From the NCBI GenBank assembly GCA_031763025.1, contig JASSKH010000026.1:8854408-8918407 (forward strand): a stretch of 64,000 nucleotides of DNA. The letters are read 5' to 3'. The notes under the pieces are model-generated. The model did not search any database. It had not been told where the DNA came from and was given only the letters and a program-made list of their open reading frames with translations. The position numbers and the translations under genes were made by a program. Below, one piece after another: positions 1 to 10,442 of this stretch. The first letter of the stretch is position 1. The number at the start of each line of letters is the position of its first letter. This DNA is from Macrocystis pyrifera (Eukaryota > Sar > Phaeophyceae > Laminariales > Laminariaceae).

Positions 1-1849
1 CCCAAAAATGCCGAGCGACTTCAACACCTGACCGTCTGCCACGTCGTTGACGAAGAGACAAGCAACATCGTACCTACCGCACAGCGGAGCAGCGAAAAAA
101 AGGAAGAACGAACGTGTAATAATGATGGCAGAATTTATATGTCAGAGGAGGCCGGTCGATTGTGAGGGCCGGGGCTGGGATCGGGGCGGCCGGGGCTGCA
201 GCTGCAGTGGAGCCGATTCGTTTTTTCCAGTTCCGGGTGTTTCATCCTCTCTATATCGACGCTTGCGACGACATGAGTAACACCTTTTGACCAAACTATT
301 TACGACTGACGGGGTTCCGCAAATGAGGCCTTCCCCAATACAGTTTGTGCTGTACACTGTATTTTTTATATATACCCGCCTATAGTAGTACAGAAGGCCG
401 GGGAATTGTCCGTCGGATCGAAAATTCATGTTTCTCGAGGTCAGGTGTCTCCTGAAGGGAAGCGCCTCAGAAAACATCAGACATATCCCTATCGTAGAAT
501 GCATATAATTATATCCTTACAACCAACGAAACGTGACCCTTAAGCTGTACCACTCTGCGCCCACAACCCACCCGAAGTATCACACCCTTTCGCCCCCCCG
601 TTCGCCGTCAAACATAGAGCTAGTAGACTCCCCCGCCCGCCCCCCCCCGGTCTCCCTCACACGGTGAAGGCGCTCGCGTTCTAGCAGGATGGCACGCTTG
701 TCGTTGTCATCGTTTTGTGATATATTCCGGTATGTGGCCTTACCCGACGCAAGCAGAGACGGAAGAAGGGCCCAAGATGTCCGACGTGAAGTCCACCACG
801 ACACGCTCACTCGGGCTCGCAGTCTGTCCGTGTGAGAGGCAAACAAACAGGGGTAGGGAGGGGGGGCGTCCTCATTTGTTGCTTGCCTTAGCCATTTGAC
901 CATTGACCACACATCTCTATCGAGGCGTAGCACCGTTCACACTCCAAATAGAGACACATCCAACATTTGGGCGTAGGGAGGGGGGTATATTAATGTCATC
1001 CATGGCCGTAGTAGTAACAAGGTTCTAGGTGGGGGGGGCTCTTCTGGCGTCCATCCGCAGAGAAAGAACAATACCTTAGGTTCCATGAACTTTGGGCAAC
1101 CCGCCAACTCCCACCGTTCATTCAAACGATAATAACGTGATGCATGCCTTGACGGGCAGGAGATCTCCGGTGCGATCACACCACAAAATAATGCTTGTTT
1201 ATCTTCCAAACAACAACAGCAAGGTCTACTCAAAAGCACAGGCCCTTGACAAGCCACGCGATTGGGTATAAAATACATCATAACCGTAACGCCCCTCCTC
1301 CCTCTCCCATCTTCGTGCTTCCTGCCGCCCACTCCCGTCGCGCATTCTTCATGTGCGGGCCCGCGTTGCGTTGCTGATACTCCCCGCCCTATCATACTCG
1401 ATGGACAACGACTGCTGGCGGCGAAGTGCGGCCGCTTTATGGAAAAACGTCTGTCCTTTGTGTTGCAGTACCAGTGCGCGCTTCGGACGGGATAAACGCA
1501 ATTCCCGCGTCACACTTATCGCGGATTCCCTCCCCATCTGAACGACCCCTTCGATGATGGGCGGCTTGGCAATCGTACTGGTCGCAGCAGGATAGAGCGA
1601 GTCGTTATGCTCGCCCTACCCCAAGCAGCAGCGCTTCTGCATGACCGGCGCATTACTTCCCGGTTCACGCAAGGTTCCCTCCTCAAAACGAAACCTGCGC
1701 TTCACTAAAACGCTTACCTCGTTGTGTTTATCGGCCTTGGCCTTGAAATTCTTCCTTACCCAGGCGGCCGAGTCGTAGCACATCATTCTGACGCCCTCGA
1801 ATTTGTCGCCGCCGGATTTTCCGGCCTTTTCTGCCAAGTGGGATGCGGC
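1..1849 (-). CDS. D-lactate dehydrogenase-type 2-hydroxyacid dehydrogenase, 5' part (partial)
   Basis: NAD-dependent D-2-hydroxyacid dehydrogenases of the fermentative D-LDH type reduce pyruvate to D-lactate. Two exons are visible. Exon 1849-1718 follows a clear ...TTGTCAG acceptor and ends at GAG|GTAAGCG; it encodes 44 residues including VRMMCYDSAAWVRKNFKA, which matches the family's opening beta strand and helix (usual form KVAVFSTKPYDREFL). Exon 73-1 follows an acceptor TAG and encodes YDVACLFVNDVADGQVLK, matching the conserved C-x-FVND-x-(x)-VL-x-L block; it runs off the window. In the family these blocks are about 25 residues apart, so one more exon should lie between 73 and 1718; I could not identify it with matching phase. 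The residues before 1849 (start codon, possible targeting peptide) are also not resolved. The NAD-binding and catalytic Arg/Glu/His residues lie beyond the left edge. The family call rests on two short blocks in the right order and strand. Confidence 0.68.
74..1717. other. Intron(s) of the D-LDH-type gene, with one LINE tail
   Basis: Non-coding stretch between the two recognised D-LDH exons. It holds a 5'-truncated LINE end near 860-976 and several G- or C-rich tracts. A short missing exon of about 60-75 bp is expected here but was not found. Confidence 0.5.
860..976 (-). mobile_element. LINE 3' end, family A, 5'-truncated
   Basis: On the minus strand this copy ends in a C-run (G-run at 860-866 on the plus strand). 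It shares the block with ATTTGACCATTGACCAC and the flanking CAACATTTGGGCG with the 3' end of the LINE at 61857-63236 and with the copy at 11508-11644. Only the terminal 115 bp or so are present, as expected from incomplete target-primed reverse transcription. Confidence 0.6.
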
Positions 1850-2880
1850 CTGACAATAACAACGAGCGCGCGGGGTTCTGCTTAAGGTATGATAGCGGTG
1901 TAAACATGTTGTGCATTTCGGCATGAAACTTCGAAAGATATCGAGACAACATATTTTCCGATTCAATAAAGACAATCAATCAATCCGTGTGCTTCCGCCA
2001 CGCCAGCGCAAGCGACACGCCACCACGTTGTTCATCGTGTTTTTTATTCAAGTTTAAATACACCACAGCTGTGAGATCGAAAACATCGTCGAAACTCGTC
2101 TCTGCAGGCTGCGTGCGGTGATCGCACGTACGTGCGATGGGGTGTGTGATCTTGTGATCGATGTACAGTAGGTCGGTGTGTTTGCGAGTAGGCATGTGGG
2201 CTTGGTTTCAAAAGGTCTTGCTTATCACACAGGGTGAGGTGGTGCTCTGGTGTCTCGGAGAGCCACGAGCAGAAAAAAACGACCATTAAATCAGTAATTC
2301 TGCGGGGGAAAATAACCCAGAAAATAAATAAAACCGCACCCACTGCATGCTATCATAAGTCTATAATCCCTCTGGGGCTTCGGAGGGATCACATCTTCAA
2401 CCAAAATGACTACTACAGCATCGGCCACACCAACCAGCGGACTGCTAGCCGGGCTGCTAGAGTACATAGCGGATGTGTCCGAACTACAATGCCAGAACCT
2501 GCAGGACAGGCGCGAAGTATGGTGATAACGGCACTGCGACTTGGCTTTCCCATAAGCAGACGCTTCATCAACCGCACTAGCCGTGGTTTTGGTCGCTATA
2601 CTATAATCAAGTCACAACAGCGTTGACGAAAAGTCGAGATTGGAATATACATTGAGCCTGGTATACTACAGTAAAATCGACATTCAAGAATATAGTTCCA
2701 GAGTTTGGAACAAGGGTTGGAACAGCGCCGTTGATGAGATTGACTGACGAAATGTATGAAGAGGAGATAACTGTTAATATTGTCGCCGCCCTGTGAGCCT
2801 CGATCAAACGCAAGCCGTGCATGGAATATTGCTGTACTGTGTGGACAACGGCGCTGAATACGGTCCAACCGAGCGTTGCC
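1850..2880. other. Upstream flank of the D-LDH-type gene; no gene recognised
   Basis: This stretch should contain the 5' end or first exon of the D-LDH-type gene. Several short open frames exist but none shows recognisable protein similarity or matching splice phase. The satellite begins at its right end. Confidence 0.4.
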
Positions 2881-5800
2881 CAAACGGGATCGTTAAAAAC
2901 GATCGTTCAACAACCGTAAAAAGGGATCGTTCGAAACGATCGTGCTGCGATCGGAAAAAAGAGATGGTTGAAAAGGATCGTTGAACGATCGGAAGAAGGG
3001 ATCGTTCAAACACGATCGTTCAACGATGGGAAAAAAAACGACCGTTCAACAATAAATAAATCGTAGAAAGGGATCGTTCAACGATCATAGAAAGGAATCG
3101 CTAAAAATGTTCGTTCAACGATCGCACGAGAGGATCGTTCAACGAAGGGAAGAAATTATCGTTAACCGATCATAAAAAAGGGATCGTTAAAAAAGATCGT
3201 TCAACGATCGTAAAAATGGATTATTAAAAAGGATCGTTGAACGATCGTACAAACGGATCGTTGAACAAAGGATCGTTGAACGATCGTACAATAGGACGTT
3301 CGACGATCGTGAAAAAGGATCGTTCAACGATCGTTCAACGATCGTAAAAAAGGATCGTTCATCGATTGTTCAACGATCGTTAAAAAGGATCGTTTAAGGA
3401 TCGTAAAAAAGGATCGTTAGAGGATCGTAAAAAAGGATCGTTCAACGATCGTAAAAAAAGGATCGTTAAAAACGATCGTTCAACGATCATAAAAAAGGAT
3501 CGTTCAACGATCGTGAAAAAGGATCGTTCAAAGATCGTTAAAAAGGATCGTGAAAAAGGATCGTTCAACGATCGTTAAAAAGGATCGTTCAACGATCGTG
3601 AAAAACGATCGTTCAACGATCGTTAAAAAAGATCGTTCAACGATCGTAAAAAAAGGATCGTTAAAAATGATCGTTCAACGATCATAAAAAAGGATCGTTC
3701 AACGATGGTGAAAAAGGATCGTTCAACGATCGTAAAAAAAGGATCGTTAAAAAGGATCGTTCAACGATCGTTAAAAAGGATCGTTCAACGATCGTAAAAA
3801 AGGATCGTTAAAAAGGATCGTTCAACGATCGTAAAAAAAGGATCGTTAAAAAGGATCGTTCAACGATCGTGAAAAAGGATCGTTCAACGATCGTTAAAAA
3901 GGATCGTGAAAAAGGTTAAAAAGGATCGTTCAATGATCGTGAAAAACGATCGTTCAACGATCATAAAAAAGGATCGTTCAACGATCGTTAAAAAAGATCG
4001 TTCAACGATCGTAAAAAAGGGATCGTTAAAAAACGATCGTTCAACGATCATAAAAAAGGATCGTTCAACGATCGTGAAAAAGGATTGTTCAACGATCGTA
4101 AAAAAGGATCGTTAAAAAGGATCGTTCAACGATCATAAAAAAGGATCGTTCAACGATCGTGAAAAACGATCGTTCAATGATCGTTAAAAAAGATCGTTCA
4201 ACGATCGTAAAAAAAGGATCGTTAAAATAAAAACGATCGTTCAACGATCATAAAAAAGGATCGTTCAACGATCGTAAAAAAGGATCGTTCAACGATCGTA
4301 AAAAAGGATCGTGAAAAAGGTTAAAAAGGATCGTTCAACGATCGTTAAAAAGGATCGTTCAACGATCATAAAAAAAGGATCGGTAAAAAAAGGATCGTTC
4401 AACGATCATAAAAAAAGGATCGTTAAAAAGGATCGTTCAACAATCATAAAAAAGGATCGTTCAACGATCGTGAAAAAGGATCGTTCAACAATCATAAAAA
4501 AGGATCGTTCAACGATCGTGAAAAAGGATCGTTCAACGATCGTAAAAAAGGATCGTTCAACGATCGTAAGAAAAGGATCGTTAGAAAGGAACGATATAAA
4601 CATAAAAAGGATCGCTCAACGATGGTGAAAAAGGATCGTTCAACGATGGTGAAAAAGGATCGTTCAACGATCATAAAAAAGGATCGTTAAAAAGGATCGT
4701 TCAACGATCGTGAAAAAGGATCGTTCAACGATCGTTAAAAAGGATCGTGAAAAAGGATCGTTAAACGATCGTTAAAAAGGATCGTTCAACGATCGTGAAA
4801 AACGATCGTTCAACGATCATAAAAAAGGATCGTTCAACGATCGTTAAAAAAGATCGTTCAACGATCGAAAAAAAGGGATCGTTAAAAACGATCGTTCAAC
4901 GATCATAAAAAAGGATCGTTCAACGATCGTGAAAAAGGATTGTTCAACGATCGTAAAAAAGGATGGTTAAAAAGGATCGTTCAACGATCGTAAAAAAGGA
5001 TCGTTCAACGATCGTGAAAAAGGATCGTTCAACGATCATAAAAAAGGATCGTTCAACGATCGTGAAAAACGATCGTTCAACGATCGTGAAAAACGATCGT
5101 TCAACGATCGTTAAAAAAGATCGTTCAACGATCGTAAAAAAAGGATCGTTAAAAATGATCGTTCAACGATCATAAAAAAGGATCGTTCAACGATGGTGAA
5201 AAAGGATCGTTCAACGATCGTAAAAAAAAAGGATCGTTAAAAAGGATCGTTCAACGATCGTTAAAAAGGATCGTTCAACGATCGTAAAAAAGGATCGTTA
5301 AAAAGGATCGTTCAACGATCGTAAAAAAAGGATCGTTAAAAAGGATCGTTCAACGATCGTGAAAAAGGATCGTTCAACGATCGTTAAAAAGGATCGTGAA
5401 AAAGGTTAAAAAGGATCGTTCAACGATCGTGAAAAACGATCGTTCAACGATCATAAAAAAGGATCGTTCAACGATCGTTAAAAAAGATCGTTCAACGATC
5501 GTAAAAAAGGGATCGTTAAAAACGATCGTTCAACGATCATAAAAAAGGATCGTTCAACGATCGTGAAAAAGGATTGTTCAACGATCGTAAAAAAGGATCG
5601 TTAAAAAGGATCGTTAAAAAGGATCGTTCAACGATCATAAAAAAGGATCGTTCAACGATCGTGAAAAACGATCGTTCAATGATCGTTAAAAAAGATCGTT
5701 CAACGATCGTAAAAAAAGGATCGTTAAAATAAAAACGATCGTTCAACGATCATAAAAAAGGATCGTTCAACGATCGTAAAAAAGGATCGTTCAACGATCG

Positions 5801-8800
5801 TAAAAAAGGATCGTTCAACGATCGTAAAAAAGGATCGTTCAACGATCGTTAAAAAGGATCGTTCAACGATCATAAAAAAAGGATCGGTAAAAAAAGGATC
5901 GTTCAACGATCATAAAAAAAGGATCGTTAAAAAGGATCGTTCAACAATCATAAAAAAGGATCGTTCAACGATCGTGAAAAAGGATCGTTCAACAATCATA
6001 AAAAAGGATCGTTCAACGATCGTGAAAAAGGATCGTTCAACGATCGTAAAAAAGGATCGTTCAACGATCGTAAGAAAAGGATCGTTAGAAAGGAACGATA
6101 TAAACATAAAAAGGATCGCTCAACGATGGTGAAAAAGGATCGTTCAACGATGGTGAAAAAGGATCGTTCAACGATCATAAAAAAGGATCGTTAAAAAGGA
6201 TCGTTCAACGATCGTGAAAAAGGATCGTTCAACGATCGTTAAAAAGGATCGTGAAAAAGGATCGTTAAACGATCGTAAAAAAGGATCGTTCAACGATCGT
6301 GAAAAACGATCATTCAACGATCATAAAAAAGGATCGTTCAACGATCGTTAAAAAAGATCGTTCAACGATCGTAAAAAAGGGATCGTTAAAAACGATCGTT
6401 CAACGATCATAAAAAAGGATCGTTCAACGATCGTGAAAAAGGATTGTTCAACGATCGTAAAAAAGGATCGTTAAAAAGGATCGTTCAACGATCATAAAAA
6501 AGGATCGTTCAACGATCGTGAAAAACGATCGTTCAATGATCGTTAAAAAAGATCGTTCAACGATCGTAAAAAATGGATCGTTAAAATAAAAACGATCGTT
6601 CAACGATCATAAAAAAGGATCGTTCAACGATCGTAAAAAAAGATCGTTCAACGATCGTAAAAAAGGGATCGTTAAAAACGATCGTTCGTAAAAAAAGGAT
6701 CGTTAAAATAAAAACGATCGTTCAACGATCGTAAAAAAGGATCGTTCAACGATCGTGAAAAACGATCATTCAACGATCATAAAAAAGGATCGTTCAACGA
6801 TCGTTAAAAAAGATCGTTCAACGATCGTAAAAAAAAGGGATCGTTAAAAACGATCGTTCAACGATCATAAAAAAGGATCGTTCAACGATCGTGAAAAAGG
6901 ATTGTTCAACGATCGTAAAAAAGGATCGTTAAAAAGGATCGTTCAACGATCATAAAAAAGGATCGTTCAACGATCGTGAAAAACGATCGTTCAATGATCG
7001 TTAAAAAAGATCGTTCAACGATCGTAAAAAAAGGATCGTTAAAATAAAAACGATCGTTCAACGATCATAAAAAAGGATCGTTCAACGATCGTAAAAAAGG
7101 ATCGTTCAACGATCGTAAAAAAGGATCGTTCAACGATCGTAAAAAAGGATCGTTCAACGATCGTTAAAAAGGATCGTTCAACGATCATAAAAAAAGGATC
7201 GGTAAAAAAAGGATCGTTCAACGATCATAAAAAAAGGATCGTTAAAAAGGATCGTTCAACAATCATAAAAAAGGATCGTTCAACGATCGTGAAAAAGGAT
7301 CGTTCAACAATCATAAAAAAGGATCGTTCAACGATCGTGAAAAAGGATCGTTCAACGATCGTAAAACAGGATCGTTCAACGATCGTAAGAAAAGGATCGT
7401 TAGAAAGGAACGATATAAACATAAAAAGGATCGCTCAACGATGGTGAAAAAGGATCGTTCAACGATGGTGAAAAAGGATCGTTCAACGATCATAAAAAAG
7501 GATCGTTAAAAAGGATCGTTCAACGATCGTGAAAAAGGATCGTTCAACGATCGTTAAAAAGGATCGTGAAAAAGGATCGTTCAACGATCGTTAAAAAGGA
7601 TCGTTCAACGATCGTGAAAAACGATCGTTCAACGATCATAAAAAAGGATCGTTCAACGATCGTTAAAAAAGATCGTTCAACGATCGTAAAAAAGGGATCG
7701 TTAAAAACGATCGTTCAACGATCATAAAAAAGGATCGTTCAACGATCGTTAAAAAAAGATCGTTCAACGATCGTAAAAAAGGGATCGTTAAAAACGATCG
7801 TTCAACGATCATAAAAAAGGATCGTTCAACGATCGTGAAAAAGGATTGTTCAACGATCGTAAAAAAGGATCGTTCAACGATCGTTAAAAAGGATCGTTCA
7901 ACGATCGTTAAAAAGGATCGTTCAACGATCATAAAAAAGGATCGTTCAACGATCGTGAAAAACGATCGTTCAATGATCGTTAAAAAAGATCGTTCAACGA
8001 TCGTAAAAAAAAGGATCGTTAAAATAAAAACGATCGTTCAACGATCATAAAAAAGGATCGTTCAACGATCGTAAAAAAGGATCGTTCAACGATCGTAAAA
8101 AAAGGATCGTTCAACGATCGTAAAAAAGGATCGTTCAACGATCGTTAAAAAGGATCGTTCAACGATCATAAAAAAAGGATCGGTAAAAAAAGGATCGTTC
8201 AACGATCATAAAAAAGGATCGTTAAAAAGGATCGTTCAACAATCATAAAAAAGGATCGTTCAACGATCGTGAAAAAGGATCGTTCATCGATCGTAAAAAA
8301 GGATCGTTCAACGATCGTAAAAAAAGGATCACGATCGTTCAACGATCATAAAAAAGGATCGTTCAACGATCGTGAAAAAGGATTGTTCAACGATCGTAAA
8401 AAAAGGATCGTAGAAAAGGATCGTAAAAAAGGATCGTTAAACGATCGTAAAAAAAGGATCGTTCAACGATCGTTAAAAAGGATCGTTCAACGATCATAAA
8501 CAAGGATCGTTCAACGATCGTGAAAAACGATCGTTCAACGATCGTTAAAAAAGGATCGTTCAACGATCGTAAAAAAAGGATCGTTCAACGATCGTGAAAA
8601 AGGATCGTTTCAACTCGTTAAAAAGGATCGTTCAACGATCGTAAAAAAGGATCGTTCAACGATCGTAAAAAAGGATCGTTCAACGATCGTAAAAAATCAT
8701 CGTTAAACGATCGTTAAAAAGGATCATTAAAAAGGATCGTTCAACGATCATAAAAAAGGATCGTTCAACGGTCATAAAAAAAGATCGTTAAAAAATCATC

Positions 8801-8860
8801 GTTCTCGATCGTAAAAAAAGGATCGATCAACGATTCTTAACAAACGATCGTTCAACGACC
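2880..8860. repeat. Six-kilobase hairpin satellite, 23-24-bp unit with GATCGTT-C-AACGATC core
   Basis: Nearly 6 kb of tandem units, typically an A-run, GGATCGTTCAACGATCGT and one variable base, giving a unit of about 23-24 bp, interspersed with shorter 13-bp GATCGTTAAAAAG units. The core GATCGTT-C-AACGATC is a perfect 7-bp inverted repeat around one base, so each unit can fold into a small hairpin, and neighbouring units create CGATCG palindromes. A rare variant block (ACGATATAAACATAAAAAGG) recurs at 4591, 6095 and 7410, spaced 1504 and 1315 bp, showing a higher-order repeat of about 1.3-1.5 kb. The first and last several hundred bases (2880-3400 and 8280-8860) are more degenerate, as usual at satellite edges. 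Because the unit is often 24 bp it stays open in several frames and yields KKDRSTIV-like repeats; there is no sign these are translated. Confidence 0.95.
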
Positions 8861-10442
8861 ACTCCAATTCCACAAAGTATAGTTTGTCCCCAAAACGGGA
8901 ATGCAGTTTGCCCTAAAAGAAAGGGTCAAGCCGAGTCCCCACTGTTCTGGACTCGTGCTGCGGCTACATGGTAAGGATAACCACCTGATTTTTCCGAGGC
9001 TACTCGCTTGAGGAAATGTATCCCTCACCCTACAACCGGCTTCGTGAAACGTCGTAAGTTAAGCCCGACGCACAATCAATCCCTTAGGTCGGGTATCTTG
9101 CGCGTGATTTGTTTTTAGTGTGTACAACATCGGATCGAAAAAATAGTGCTCCGTAGCCGAGGAGCCCCTTCAGCGAGAAATGTCAGTACAGCAATTCACT
9201 ACATATTCGACACTACGGCTAAAGCACACTGCGTACCAGAAAAATATAACTGCTAACCAATGGTTGGTGGGTTCTGATGGGCTTGGGTTGGGGTCAGATT
9301 TTTTCGTATCGTACACAGTGATCCTCAACCAGTGTGTCGAATAAGTGGTAAATCTCCCTCAGAGAAGTTTGGGTTTGAAAATGCAACCCCTCCCCTTAGT
9401 ATGGCTCATTACCGCACACGGATGGCGAAATCGAGAATCACCTAAGTTCGCCTCAAGATTATTTTATCTTTTTGCCTGAATACTTGGCAGATGGTTCGCA
9501 ACGAGTTCGTTCAGGTCAACGCTCGACGGGCACTTTAATTTTTCATTTTTGTTCTCTGCGTGAGTTTGGACCGAACAGGAAATCAGGTGTTGAAAGAAAG
9601 TGCCCAAACACGAGCCAAATAAAAATAAACAACCTCGCCAGGGGACTACGTATTTTCGTTGTAATCGCATAGCGCACGCAATGACAAAAGTTCAGCTCAA
9701 AATTCGAAGAAAAGGAGTGGGTAAATCATGGCAAGCATTTGAAGGCGGGAAGACTTGAAGGCTGAATCAGCTCGTATATCAACCCTCGCGTGTCAACACA
9801 AGAGGGGGCGAAAAATCAGATTTTAGCGACCAGCGCCGATTGCAAACGTGAGAAAAACAGACGACGCTTCTGTGCCGAAAAGTTGTGTCTGGTGGAGTTT
9901 TAGCATAGCGCAGGACGAGCTCTATCTACTGCAGACCGATGGGCTTCACACGCAGCCAAATATCGCAGGGCGGACAGCAGTCCTGATGTTGTACGTACAC
10001 GGCGGCTACTCAAATGTCCCCCGTCAGCAGAGGGGTGCTTAGTATCGTGCCGCAGTACCGATGCGCTTTGTGAAGGTCTGAGCTGCCTATTCCTTCTACT
10101 CCAAAGCTGCCGCCTACGTCTATAAAAACTGTTTGGGATGCCGATTGCCATCGGCCCCTTCTGACGATGGCGGAGACTAGCGTTAATATTGATGGGTATA
10201 CAGCAATACATGTCCACTTGATAACCAACAAAATACCTGGTACAGTACAGGTTTTCTAGTTTTTGCATTTCTCGCAACTTCGTAACGTAGATTTCCGGGG
10301 CGCTCTCCTCGTCACGTGCTAGTACCTGGGAGCACACTATCATAAATCGTTCCAAATATCTCAAGCGCGCACGCTCGAAAATCAGAAATGTGAAGTCTGC
10401 GATTATGGATTTTATGACCCATCATTTGCTGGTTGTACTCAC
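8861..10442. other. Gene-poor stretch between the satellite and the cNMP-domain gene
   Basis: Nothing firm is seen. A minus-strand open stretch at about 10240-10325 (VLARDEESAPEIYVTKLREM) after a CCCAG acceptor could be a further 3' exon of the cyclic-nucleotide-binding gene, but its phase does not fit the exon ending at 10443, so it is left out. Confidence 0.4.

Noticed and set aside
1140-1240. RLNERWELAG frame as the missing D-LDH exon
   Set aside because: Its end at GCGG|GTTGCC leaves one base, while the next exon needs two, so the join breaks the reading frame.
2880-8500. Many open frames of 60-105 codons encoding KKDRSTIV or ERSFFTIV repeats
   Set aside because: They are frame-neutral translations of the 24-bp satellite unit, occur on both strands and all frames, and lack splice or start context.
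2880-8860. Regular short repeats that could suggest a CRISPR array
   Set aside because: There are no unique spacers; units are contiguous and the host is a eukaryote.
10240-10325. VLARDEESAPEIYVTKLREM as the next cNMP-gene exon
   Set aside because: It has a good acceptor but its phase does not fit the previous exon; kept only as a remark.
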